A stretch of 23,041 bases of DNA from Entamoeba histolytica HM-1:IMSS (lineage: Eukaryota; Evosea; Mastigamoebida; Endamoebidae): contig NW_001914968.1 in NCBI RefSeq assembly GCF_000208925.1, forward strand, positions 1 through 23,041. Direction: 5' to 3'. A model generated the notes under the pieces. The model saw nothing but the letters and a program-made list of their open reading frames with translations. It was not told where the DNA came from and searched no databases. Of the stretch, positions 1 to 7,569 are shown one piece after another (the first letter of the stretch is position 1; the number at the start of each line of letters is the position of its first letter). The translations under genes and the position numbers were made by a program.

Positions 1-500
1 TTTATCTTGTTTATTATTTGTTTTTCTTTGTATCTTTCTCTTTCTAATTCATTTTCATTGGTATATCGTTTACCATTATTATTATATCATTGTTGTTATT
101 ATGCCATTACTTTTTTATATAACATTGAATTTCTATTTTTATTTTCTTTTCTTTATAAGACTCAAATGTTTTACATAATAACCACTCAATAACATTTGTT
201 GTATTTCTTGCATTGGAAAAGTGTTTATAAAATGACAGACTTAAATAAAAAAAGTTGAACGAAGCAATTAGATTTAAAATTCAAAGTAAAATAAAAGATG
301 AAAACTTGAGTAACCATAAAATAAAAATCTATTAGGATGTAAATAAATGAGTTGTTAACAACACAAATAATATCTTTTTGAAATGACTTTTTCAACGAAT
401 TAGTTCAAAATGAGTTAAAAGAAAAAACCCTAAAACAGAAACTTGATTGATTTTTAAGAGAAAACTAAAAAAGAAATATTGTAATACTTTAATAAAAGGA
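1..500. other. T-rich to A-rich spacer, no gene seen
   Basis: The first 200 bases are T-rich. The rest is A-rich and runs up to the first gene. A short open frame at 7-192 gives only a Phe/Leu/Ile/Tyr-rich peptide expected from T-rich DNA, so I do not call it. An AAACCCTAAA motif at 425-434 lies about 70 bp before the first ATG. Similar AACCCT sequences lie upstream of other genes here (see findings). Confidence 0.6.
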
Positions 501-1779
501 ATGAATGAAACATCAAAACAGCGTCAATGGATTGACAATAACACAACAAATATACAAGGATGGAGTGTAGAAGTAATTGGTAATTATCAAGAATCGTTAT
601 ATATACCACATATTATTGATATTAAAGAAGGAATGAGTGAAGAAGAGAAATTAAAAACTGAACAACAAAATATAAAAGAATTAATAAAAGGTGTTGAGTC
701 ATTGATTCAATACACAAACAAACAGATAGTGGACCAAAGTAATAATGAAACATTTAATAATGAAATAAAGAACTTAATTAATAAATTTAATTCAATAATA
801 AGACATCAATTCAATCAAATTAATGAATGTCAAATAGAATTAATACAAAAAAGAATTCAAAATAATATCATGAGAATGAAAACAAAAATGGAAGATGAAA
901 TAAAAAAATACTCTGATGCAATTTCTTCAGTAGAAAAATTAGTAAAAATATCTACAGTTGAACCAACAATGAATGTTGTTGAACAATTTAATAATACTTA
1001 TGTTTTATGGAAGCCAATGACAGAAAAAATTGCATTTAGTTATACTGAAAGGTATGGTGTCTTAGATGAATCACAAAAAACATTGTCTTGTGCATTAGAT
1101 AATTGGGAAAAAGAAATTTCTTTGAGAGGATATCTTATTCAAGCAGTTCATACAGGTTCAGAAAAAAGAATTACTGGTATTTTTGAAGGTCATGAAGAAC
1201 AAATACTTCATTTAAAATTTGATATTGGATTATTATTAAGACTAATTTTATGTTTATCTAAATCACTTTCATATGATGGAGATAAAAGAGTTTGTTGATT
1301 CTTTAAGAATAGTATAATAAATAAAAAAATTAATATTAAAGATAAATATTATTATTAAATGTCTTAATAAAATAATTCTAGATAAAAAGGAAATTGATAG
1401 CGTTGCATTACAAGTATTTAATTCAGTAAAACTTGAAATAAAACAAAACATTGAAAAGTCTCAACTTCAAAATACTGAAATAACTTTACAATTATTAAAC
1501 TCTCTTGAAGAATTAATAGCTTCAATGCATATAAAAGAAATACCAAAACATATTGATGGGTTTTGGGTTGAAGTTAATCATATTCCGTTTAATGCACAAA
1601 CAGATGTTGTAGTTGGATTATTTAAAAAAATTGGAGTGATAATGAATGATGTGAAAATAATTAATGGAAAATGTAGAATTCAATATAAAAATCTTAATGA
1701 TGCATTAAACGCATGTAAATTAGATAACAGAGCAATTAAAAATACAACATCTATTTTATCTGTACGTCTTTTACAATAA
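501..1779 (+). CDS. Coiled-coil protein with C-terminal RRM-like (Nup35/MPPN-like) domain, two exons
   Basis: The exons are 501-1289 and 1342-1779, giving 408 aa. The frame stays open upstream to 447, but 501 is the first ATG. The frame breaks after codon GAT-AAA-AGA. Removing a 52-nt GTTTG...AAAG intron rejoins it exactly with a downstream frame that is open through to the TAA at 1777. Residues about 40-170 are helical and rich in Glu, Lys and Gln, as in a coiled coil. The last ~75 residues (about 335-408) begin GFWVEVNHIPF, continue with an amphipathic helix (TDVVVGLFKKIG), then a CRIQYKNLNDAL segment and a final strand. This is the order of an RRM and most resembles the Nup35/Nup53 (MPPN) variant, which has an aromatic strand 1 and an IxY strand 3. 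Function is not established. A nucleoporin or RNA-linked role is only a guess, because Nup35 proteins normally lack this long helical part. Confidence 0.75.
1290..1341 (+). other. Intron, 52 nt, phase 0
   Basis: The donor is GTTTGTTGATT and the end is ATTAAAG. It contains in-frame stops. A stronger-looking acceptor, TTCTAG at 1381, would put exon 2 out of frame, so the AAG acceptor at 1341 is chosen. Confidence 0.75.
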
Positions 1780-2378
1780 GTCAATATTTTTAGTTTTTTA
1801 TAATTTTGAATTTGTTTGTTCATAGAAATTGATTAGAAACTAACACATCTTCTGTATTATTTTATTTATCCCAGAAAAATTAATAAACAAAAGTTATATT
1901 ATCATTAATAAAATTCCTTAAAGTTAAAAAATATTTTTTTCTGTGTGAAATAACTATATCATACAATTGTTTCAATAAAAAATAAATACTAAGTAATTAT
2001 CTAATATCCAATGTATAATACACTTACATATTAATATAAAATTTCTTTTGTTCTTGAATACTAAAAATATTCTATTCATTCAAAAAAAAAACAATTAACC
2101 TGAATAAAACAAAACTAGTTTTTTAAAAATATGAAAGATTTAATGAAATATTTTTATTATTTTTTTAAGCGGAAATGAAATAACAAAGATATTCTTAATA
2201 GACAAAGAATAAAAATAACAGAAAATATAAGAATATACTCACAAAGAGGTATATTACACACTTTCTTTTATTATATTTTTTTATTATTAAACATAAGAGA
2301 AAAACATTAAATCAATAATAGAAACTAGCAAAATTATTTCAACAATGAAGAAATATAATCAAAAATTGAAATACTAAA
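1780..2378. other. AT-rich spacer between convergent genes
   Basis: This 599-bp spacer lies between two convergent genes. Poly-A and poly-T runs are frequent, and no open frame, tRNA-like fold or repeat array was seen. At least some of it is probably 3' flank. It is long compared with the 59-100 bp between other convergent pairs here. Confidence 0.6.
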
Positions 2379-3197
2379 TTATTTACCATTACTTGAATGT
2401 GTTGATATTTGTGAAAAGAACCTACCAAAAGCACAATCAACAATTCTATAAACAATATCTTTTTCTTTTTCTATCTCAGTTAAAGGAATATCAATTAGTT
2501 CATCATTAATTGAACTTGTAATATTTTTCTTATTATTGTCTCGATGTTGAAATATGAAATCAATAAGTAAAGAATCTAAAATTTTACCAGATATATCAGG
2601 AAACATTAAAGAACTTATTTGATGAAATTGGAATAAAACAGGCATTTCACGTTTAGTATTTAAATCTTCAAACTCACTTCTAAATTTTTGATTAATTTGC
2701 TGACCAATTAAACTAATATCCTTCCAAGTTTGATAATCAACACCAAAACCAGAAATTGACTTTATTCTTTTCATTTTAATAACATAATGTGTCGCTCTAG
2801 TACTCTTGAGTGATGTATTATAACCAATACTTTTAAGCATTTCATATAAGAAATTATTTGTTGCTGAGACAAGATTTCTTTTTCGATACTTTGTTTTACG
2901 AGAGTCAGCAATACTAGTAATAGTCTTTTCTGCTTCATTAATTTCGTTATGAATTAATTCAGAAAATTTAAATCGTTGTTGGCCAATATGAATTTCATCT
3001 ATTGTCATAAATAAAGCTGCTAAACTCTTTGAATTTTTTTGTTTAATTTTCCTTGGTTTAAGTAAAACAAAATTGACTCCGTGTCGCATTAGTAATGCCA
3101 TGCAAAGACATTCTTGTTCTCCTTCATATGATGTTGATATTCTTTTAGCTTGAGCATAATCATCTTTGAGTTTTTGGTTGAAATCCCAATTACTCAT
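2379..3197 (-). CDS. Hypothetical protein, 272 aa, unrecognised
   Basis: I do not recognise the family. The open frame extends upstream to 3242, but only with a TTG. The first ATG is at 3197, giving a protein starting MSNWDFNQKLKDDYAQAKR. A TTTTCAG lies just upstream of this ATG on the coding strand, so an unseen upstream exon is possible. The protein is soluble, basic in the middle (KTKYRKRN around residue 117) and has no signal peptide or membrane segment. The C-terminal third is helical. An FGVDYQTWKD segment followed by a helix and FQFHQISSLMFPDISGKI could be a folded domain. It sits 274 bp downstream of RPS29 on the same strand. Codon use matches the neighbours, so it looks like a real, perhaps genus-specific, gene. 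Confidence 0.7.
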   Translation of the reverse strand: MSNWDFNQKLKDDYAQAKRISTSYEGEQECLCMALLMRHGVNFVLLKPRKIKQKNSKSLAALFMTIDEIHIGQQRFKFSELIHNEINEAEKTITSIADSRKTKYRKRNLVSATNNFLYEMLKSIGYNTSLKSTRATHYVIKMKRIKSISGFGVDYQTWKDISLIGQQINQKFRSEFEDLNTKREMPVLFQFHQISSLMFPDISGKILDSLLIDFIFQHRDNNKKNITSSINDELIDIPLTEIEKEKDIVYRIVDCAFGRFFSQISTHSSNGK

Positions 3198-3471
3198 TAT
3201 GAACTGAAAAAGTCTAAGTTCTTTGAGTTTTGTTTTTTTCAAATCATTTAAAATTACCTCAAATTAGTAGAAAATGGTAGTTTAAGACATTTCAAGAGAA
3301 AAATTGTTTAACAAACAATAAAGAAAGTATTGAATAAAGATACAAAGAAATAATTCCAATAAAGAAGATAAAAATACTTTTAAAAACAAATAGAAAACAA
3401 AATAATAATAAAAATATTTCTAAAAAATAAAAAACCCATAAAAACAATTTTACTAAAAGGTCAAATCTGAT

Positions 3472-3642
3472 TTAATCAAGTTTTTGGAATCCAATTTCAA
3501 CTGCTTTTTCTCTAAAGCATCTTCTACATAAATCAAGTCCATATTTTCTAATAAGACCTTTACGAGCTCCACATTTTCTGCAAGTTCTTGATCCATTTCC
3601 ATAATTTCTAGGATGGGCATTATAAATTGAGTAGCTTCCCAT
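3472..3642 (-). CDS. RPS29: Small ribosomal subunit protein uS14 (RPS29)
   Basis: A 56-aa protein beginning [19 protein letters not shown], intronless from ATG at 3642 to TAA at 3472. It is the usual size of eukaryotic uS14 (about 56 aa). It keeps the four zinc-binding cysteines C21, C24, C39 and C42 (CRKC ... CRRC), the GLIRKYGL core and the conserved GFxKLD C-terminus. The protein sits in the head of the 40S subunit near the decoding region. A TATA-like GTTTTAAAG lies about 35-43 bp before the ATG. Confidence 0.96.
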
Positions 3643-3676
3643 TGCTTTTGACCTTTTATTAATTATTTTAAGTTTT

Positions 3677-3694
3677 CTTTAAAACTATCAACCC
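3677..3694 (-). promoter_or_regulatory. Putative RPS29 promoter elements
   Basis: On the coding strand, GTTTTAAAG at 3685-3677 resembles the Entamoeba TATA element (consensus GTATTTAAAG/C). An AGGGTTG lies just upstream. The spacing to the ATG fits the short leaders known in this genus. The call is based on resemblance only. Confidence 0.35.
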
Positions 3695-3816
3695 TTTTTT
3701 ACTATTTTTTATTAATAAAAAATTAATAATTTACTATAAATTATTTGATAAATAAAATGAAAGAAAAAAATAACAAAGAAAGAAACACAATCAATTAAAT
3801 GTAATAAGAAAAACCA

Positions 3817-4992
3817 TTAATAATAATGTGGTTCAAATTTATCACAAATAACAGAATTAAAATACCGTTGTGCTTTTAATGAAAGTGGTTGATTTGTTTC
3901 ATATAATTCATTTGTAAATTGTGTAGTAAAATTCTTTGCAATAGATTTGAACCTATCTCTATCTTGAATCTTACCATTATCATAAAATGGTTGTAGACAA
4001 TTAACAACAAATTTTGATACAACACTTTTTAAGGTTATATATTCAGTTGGTGGGTGTTGTTCTCTTATTCGTTGTTCTTTCTTTCTATTTGCATATAATC
4101 CAATTAATGGATCATAAGCAGTATCTCCTTCTGCATACCCATATAGTTTTTCGAATTTATAAGACACTCCTGAACTTTGATGTTCTTGACTTCTTTTTAA
4201 TTCAATATTTGAATTTTCAGGAATAATGACGGATTGTTGTTGTATTTGAACTGGTTGATTTAAAACCATTCCATTATTTGTTATTGGTTGCAGTGTTTGA
4301 TTTATTGGTTGAATATAAGATGTAGTTCCATCAAATGGTTGATGATTTGTCATATAATTATTTTGTGTATTTTGGATATAATTTTGTTGTGAAACACTAG
4401 TTGATTGTTGTGAATTTGTAAGATTCATCACAGTAGAACTTAAAGTATTTTGAGAAGGAATAGAAAGACTGGACTGATATGATTGTGGAAGGGAATGAGT
4501 ATTTGTTTCAGTAACTTCTTGTTTAATAGTTGGTTGTTCATTTACTGATTGTACAATAGACTCAGAAATAACTGGTGGAGGAGGTAATGGTTTATTATTA
4601 TTTGGTTCCTCTTTTAATTTTTTTGACAATTTTTTAATATCAATGATATCTTCACTTTCGTCTATTTCTTTTTTTTCATTAATTTTTTTTTGATGAGTAA
4701 TTTTGCTTTTATCTTTTGTTTGACGTGGTTTTCTTGGTGAGGGTTTTGATGTCTCTTCTTCTTCTTCTGACTCGACTGAAACCAAATTTTTCCGTGTTGT
4801 TTTCTTCTTTGACTTTCTTTCTTTATTCTCTTTTTTAATTTCTACTTCAAGTTCTTGTCGTTGATTTTCATGATTTGCTTGACGACGAGTAGTTCTTTTT
4901 GTTACTGGTTCTTCTATATGTTCTGGTTTTTCTTCTTCAGTGATACTATCACTTATATTTTCTACAACTTCAGTCTCTGTATCGCTGCTCAT
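3817..4992 (-). CDS. Disordered nuclear-type protein with C-terminal SRI-like (Set2 Rpb1-interacting) domain
   Basis: A 391-aa intronless protein starting MSSDTETEVVENISDS. Residues 1-130 are highly charged, with acidic runs (EEEEE) and basic blocks such as KERKSKKKTTRK, which are possible nuclear signals. Residues 130-265 are rich in Gln, Asn, Ser and Pro, with a PPPP run. The last ~75 residues are folded. They carry V..FVVNCLQPFYDNGKI, then RFKSIAKNFTTQFTNELY and a closing helix with YFNSVICDKF. This matches the SRI domain pattern (V..L.PY...GKI....FK..A...T......E), which in Set2/SETD2 and RECQ5 binds the phosphorylated C-terminal tail of RNA polymerase II. No SET or helicase domain is present. 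The role is inferred to be Pol II-linked; the SRI assignment is by eye. Confidence 0.75.
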   Translation of the reverse strand: MSSDTETEVVENISDSITEEEKPEHIEEPVTKRTTRRQANHENQRQELEVEIKKENKERKSKKKTTRKNLVSVESEEEEETSKPSPRKPRQTKDKSKITHQKKINEKKEIDESEDIIDIKKLSKKLKEEPNNNKPLPPPPVISESIVQSVNEQPTIKQEVTETNTHSLPQSYQSSLSIPSQNTLSSTVMNLTNSQQSTSVSQQNYIQNTQNNYMTNHQPFDGTTSYIQPINQTLQPITNNGMVLNQPVQIQQQSVIIPENSNIELKRSQEHQSSGVSYKFEKLYGYAEGDTAYDPLIGLYANRKKEQRIREQHPPTEYITLKSVVSKFVVNCLQPFYDNGKIQDRDRFKSIAKNFTTQFTNELYETNQPLSLKAQRYFNSVICDKFEPHYY

Positions 4993-5105
4993 ATATCTCT
5001 TTTTCTAGTTCTTCTTTTTTTCTCTTTTTTCACCCTTTTTTCTCATTTCTTGCTTTTTTAAAAAAGAAAATAAAATATATCGTAATATATAACACAAATT
5101 CAATA

Positions 5106-5717
5106 TCATATTTCTATTGGCGTTGCTAATGGCTTTTGATGATCATAGAACTTACTCTTATTTGTTACTGCAAAATCATTTCTAAAATCATTTGCAAAAT
5201 TAGTTAATATTGTATATTCATTAGTTTTTATCCAAATAGTAATTCTAGCTTGACTTCTCATAGAAAATGAAACACCATTAACAAGTTGATGTTGACTAAA
5301 AATTTCTCCAATACAATAACACAACTAAGTTATTAAAATATTTCTATTTTATTGTTGTCTTATCAATTGTAAATTAAAAATTACTTAGAAATACCAAACT
5401 AATTTACACCAAATTTGTTCAACTTGTTCTGTTTGTTCTTGTGTTTTAAGATCAAATGAAAAAACTAATCTTCCACCATTTTTATTTTCATCATCATTTT
5501 GACATGGTCTGATTTTATCTCGGAAAAAATGAGAGTCACTTCCTTTTAATACTGAAGTGATATTCGGAAAATCCTCATAAAATCCCCAGAAATTTTCTAT
5601 TGTACAAATAGTTTGTATTTGTTCTCCAAAAGTTGTAATACTAGTTGATTTATCTGAAGTTTTTCCTGACTCAAACCAAAAAATCCATGGATTAGACAAT
5701 GGATGTGTTATAGCCAT
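5106..5717 (-). CDS. eIF4E-family translation initiation factor, two exons
   Basis: The exons on the minus strand are 5717-5400 and 5324-5106, giving 178 aa. The splice yields QIWCKL-LCYCIGE, which matches the family pattern ..FW....LCLIGE. Family landmarks are the HPL start of the core (H5), W11 and W14, TIENFW (W44, the eIF4G/4E-BP docking face), SHFFRDKIRP, NKNGGR, and ARITIW with basic residues expected to touch the cap phosphates. The residues aligned with human W102 and E103 are Q73 and N74, and no Trp falls near the position of human W56 (about residue 27). Cap stacking would therefore be abnormal. It is also shorter than human eIF4E (217 aa), lacking most of the N-terminal tail. It shares a 181-bp divergent spacer with the next gene. 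Confidence 0.9.
5325..5399 (-). other. Intron in the eIF4E-family gene, 75 nt, phase 0
   Basis: The donor is GTTTGGTATTTC and the acceptor is ACTTAG. The splice restores the conserved LCYCIGE sequence, which confirms both ends. Confidence 0.9.
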
Positions 5718-5781
5718 AGGGTTGTATTTTATAGACTTGTATATTTTCCTTTTTTTCTTTTTCTGTTGAATTTATTTTTTT

Positions 5782-5799
5782 AACCCTATTAATAGGGTT
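5782..5799. promoter_or_regulatory. 18-bp perfect palindrome AACCCTATTAATAGGGTT in a divergent promoter
   Basis: It lies between the divergent start codons at 5717 and 5899. The two 9-bp halves are exact reverse complements. A further ATAGGGTT lies at 5716-5723, overlapping the eIF4E start. The palindrome is a candidate dimer-type binding site for a shared regulator. A coding-strand CTATATTTAAGG at 5808-5819 may serve as the TATA-like element of the rightward gene. Confidence 0.4.
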
Positions 5800-5898
5800 T
5801 TTATTGACTATATTTAAGGAAATTATAAAGAAAAAAAGATAAGAAAAAATAAAAAATGATATTTACCTCAAATTAAAAAAGAAGAAAACAAAAATTTA

Positions 5899-6409
5899 AT
5901 GGAAGAAACAACTCTTGATGTTGTTGGTTTTATAAATTTAATTAGTCAATTTATTGAGTTTGTTACATTAATTAATTAATCATAACCACTTAAAAGAAAA
6001 TTAATCAAATTAATAGAAGTAATAATAAAGAAAAATATTATTCTGAAATGCTTGAAGAGTCAATATTATTATTAAAAACATTAAATACTGAAAGTATAAA
6101 TGAAGTTTTAAAATTGTGTAAGACAGAATATTTGGTTTGGTAATGTTAATGATAAAAAGAGTATAAACTTAAACATAGACATATAGAACATTTCTTCAAC
6201 AACAACTCATTAAAATGAAAGAGGCATATTTGAAGAAAAATACCCAAATAAATTCTTTAATTAATGAACTTCAACAAGAAACACAAAAATTTACTTCTGC
6301 TCTTCAGAAATGTAATAATTCAATAATGACAGAAGAAGTTGGACTATTTCCTGATGATGTTGCAAAATTACGTGATCAAATATTGGTTGATTTAGAAAAT
6401 GTTGATTAA
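5899..6409 (+). CDS. Small helical (coiled-coil) protein, three exons, unrecognised
   Basis: The exons are 5899-5957, 6017-6134 and 6179-6409, giving 135 aa. No single frame spans the locus, but two short GTTTG...TAG introns join three protein-like segments in frame: MEETTLDVVGFINLISQFI-E, SNNKEKYYSEMLEESILLLK...KTEYL and TYRTFLQQQLIKMKEAYLKK...ILVDLENVD. The protein is nearly all helix, with a coiled-coil stretch at about residues 65-105 and an acidic end. It has no signal peptide or membrane segment. Size and composition resemble small subunits of large complexes (for example Mediator or kinetochore), but I cannot name it. Confidence 0.7.
5958..6016 (+). other. Intron, 59 nt, phase 2
   Basis: The donor is GTTTGTTACATT and the acceptor is AATTAATAG. 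An earlier AAAAG at 5996 has the same phase but leads to a stop within 26 codons, so it is rejected. Confidence 0.75.
6135..6178 (+). other. Intron, 44 nt, phase 0
   Basis: The donor is GTTTGGTAATG and the acceptor is AAACATAG. The next TAG at 6186 would shift the frame into a stop. This is the shortest intron in the window. Confidence 0.75.
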
Positions 6410-6492
6410 TTAATATTCACTTTCAAATGAATTAGGTTTAATTAATGTGTTATAAACAATTCCTAAAAAAACAAAACATAAAAAGAAATGAA

Positions 6493-6702
6493 TTAGAGAT
6501 GGTCAGACTCAGTTACTTCTTCAGAGTTTTGAACAGTTTTAAAAGCAGACATAATTAAAGTATTTTGTTGTTTTCTTTGAAAAAGAAGTTCATCATTTTG
6601 ATAAGTGTCAATTAGTCGTTGACGATCTTTTAACATTTTCATAGCACTTGTATAATTTTGGTTTTTAAGAAAGTTGTCAAATTCATTTTTATTTAAATTC
6701 AT
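6493..6702 (-). CDS. Small hypothetical protein, 69 aa
   Basis: The ORF runs from ATG at 6702 to TAG at 6493 and begins MNLNKNEFDNFLKNQNYTSA. It is helical and charged (KMLKDRQRLIDTYQND), with an acidic C-terminus ending TESDHL. It fills the gap between two genes with about 80 bp on each side, the normal spacing here, and its amino-acid mix resembles real local proteins and not the low-complexity shadows. I do not recognise the family. It could also be the last exon of a gene whose other exons I failed to see. Confidence 0.5.
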   Translation of the reverse strand: MNLNKNEFDNFLKNQNYTSAMKMLKDRQRLIDTYQNDELLFQRKQQNTLIMSAFKTVQNSEEVTESDHL

Positions 6703-6783
6703 CAAAATAAAATAAAAAGAGATCTTTAATCAGAAAAGAATGAACTAAAAAAGTAAAACTAAAAAAAATTTAAAAAAGAAAGA

Positions 6784-7509
6784 ATGAGTGATAGAAAAGG
6801 ACAATCAAAATATTATTCACCTGATTTTGATCCTGAAGAACTTGAAAAATTTAATGAAAAATTAAGAAAACAAAGAAAAGGAAAAGGACCTAAATTACTT
6901 GATGTTCGTATGATGTTACCTATGTCAGTCAGATGTCAAGCATGTGGAGAATATATTTATAAAGGAAAAAAATTTAATTCAAAAAAAGAAACGGTTGAAG
7001 GAGAGACATATTGTGGAATAAAGATATATAGATTATATTTTAAATGTACAAGATGTAAAACAATATTTACTATTAAAACAGATCCAAAAAATTCTGATTA
7101 TATTTGTGAAAGAAATGTTACAAAAAATGCTGAACCAAGAAAAGAAGAATTAAAACATTTAGAAGAAGAAAAAGAAAAAAGAAAAGAAGAAGAAGATGAT
7201 GATATTATTAAGAAATTAGAAAATCAAAGTAAAGATACTATTAATGAATTACATCAATTAGAACTATTAGAAGATATGAAATTAACTCAAAAAAGAAATG
7301 AAAAAATTACTGTAGATGACTTACTTAAAAGAAAAAAAGATATTAAAAGTCAAAATAATAATTCTAAAGGTGATATTCAAATTCATGAAATTGAAAATGA
7401 ATTAAATGATTGGAAATTAAAAAAACATTTAAATGAATCTTTTAAAGAAGATGATAAAAAAGAATTTATTAAAAAATCGGAAAAGAAAAAGAAATTAAGT
7501 TTTTTATAA
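6784..7509 (+). CDS. Yju2/CCDC94 (Cwc16-family) pre-mRNA splicing factor
   Basis: A 241-aa intronless protein. The first ~115 residues match the Cwc16 core: MSDRKGQSKYYSPDFDPEEL, then two zinc-type CxxC pairs (C51/C54 in VRCQACGEYIYKGKKFN and C88/C91 in FKCTRCKTIF), KTDPKNSDY and the ERNVTKNAE end. Yju2 joins the spliceosome with the Prp19-associated factors and promotes the first catalytic step. The remaining ~125 residues are a charged Lys/Glu-rich helical tail ending in a Lys-rich block, shorter than in human CCDC94 (323 aa). Its stop codon is 60 bp from the stop of the convergent kinase gene, so 3' UTRs may overlap. Confidence 0.95.
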   Translation: MSDRKGQSKYYSPDFDPEELEKFNEKLRKQRKGKGPKLLDVRMMLPMSVRCQACGEYIYKGKKFNSKKETVEGETYCGIKIYRLYFKCTRCKTIFTIKTDPKNSDYICERNVTKNAEPRKEELKHLEEEKEKRKEEEDDDIIKKLENQSKDTINELHQLELLEDMKLTQKRNEKITVDDLLKRKKDIKSQNNNSKGDIQIHEIENELNDWKLKKHLNESFKEDDKKEFIKKSEKKKKLSFL

Positions 7510-7569
7510 CAACAAAAAAAAAAAGAATTAAAGAAGAAGAAATGGTAAATATTATAAATGTTTTGTATG

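Noticed and set aside
7..192. Open frame giving a 61-residue Phe/Leu/Tyr-rich peptide
   Set aside because: No proper ATG at its start, low-complexity T-rich DNA, and no protein-like pattern.
4014..5061. Open frames on the plus strand opposite the SRI-like gene
   Set aside because: Antisense shadows of a real coding sequence with skewed composition.
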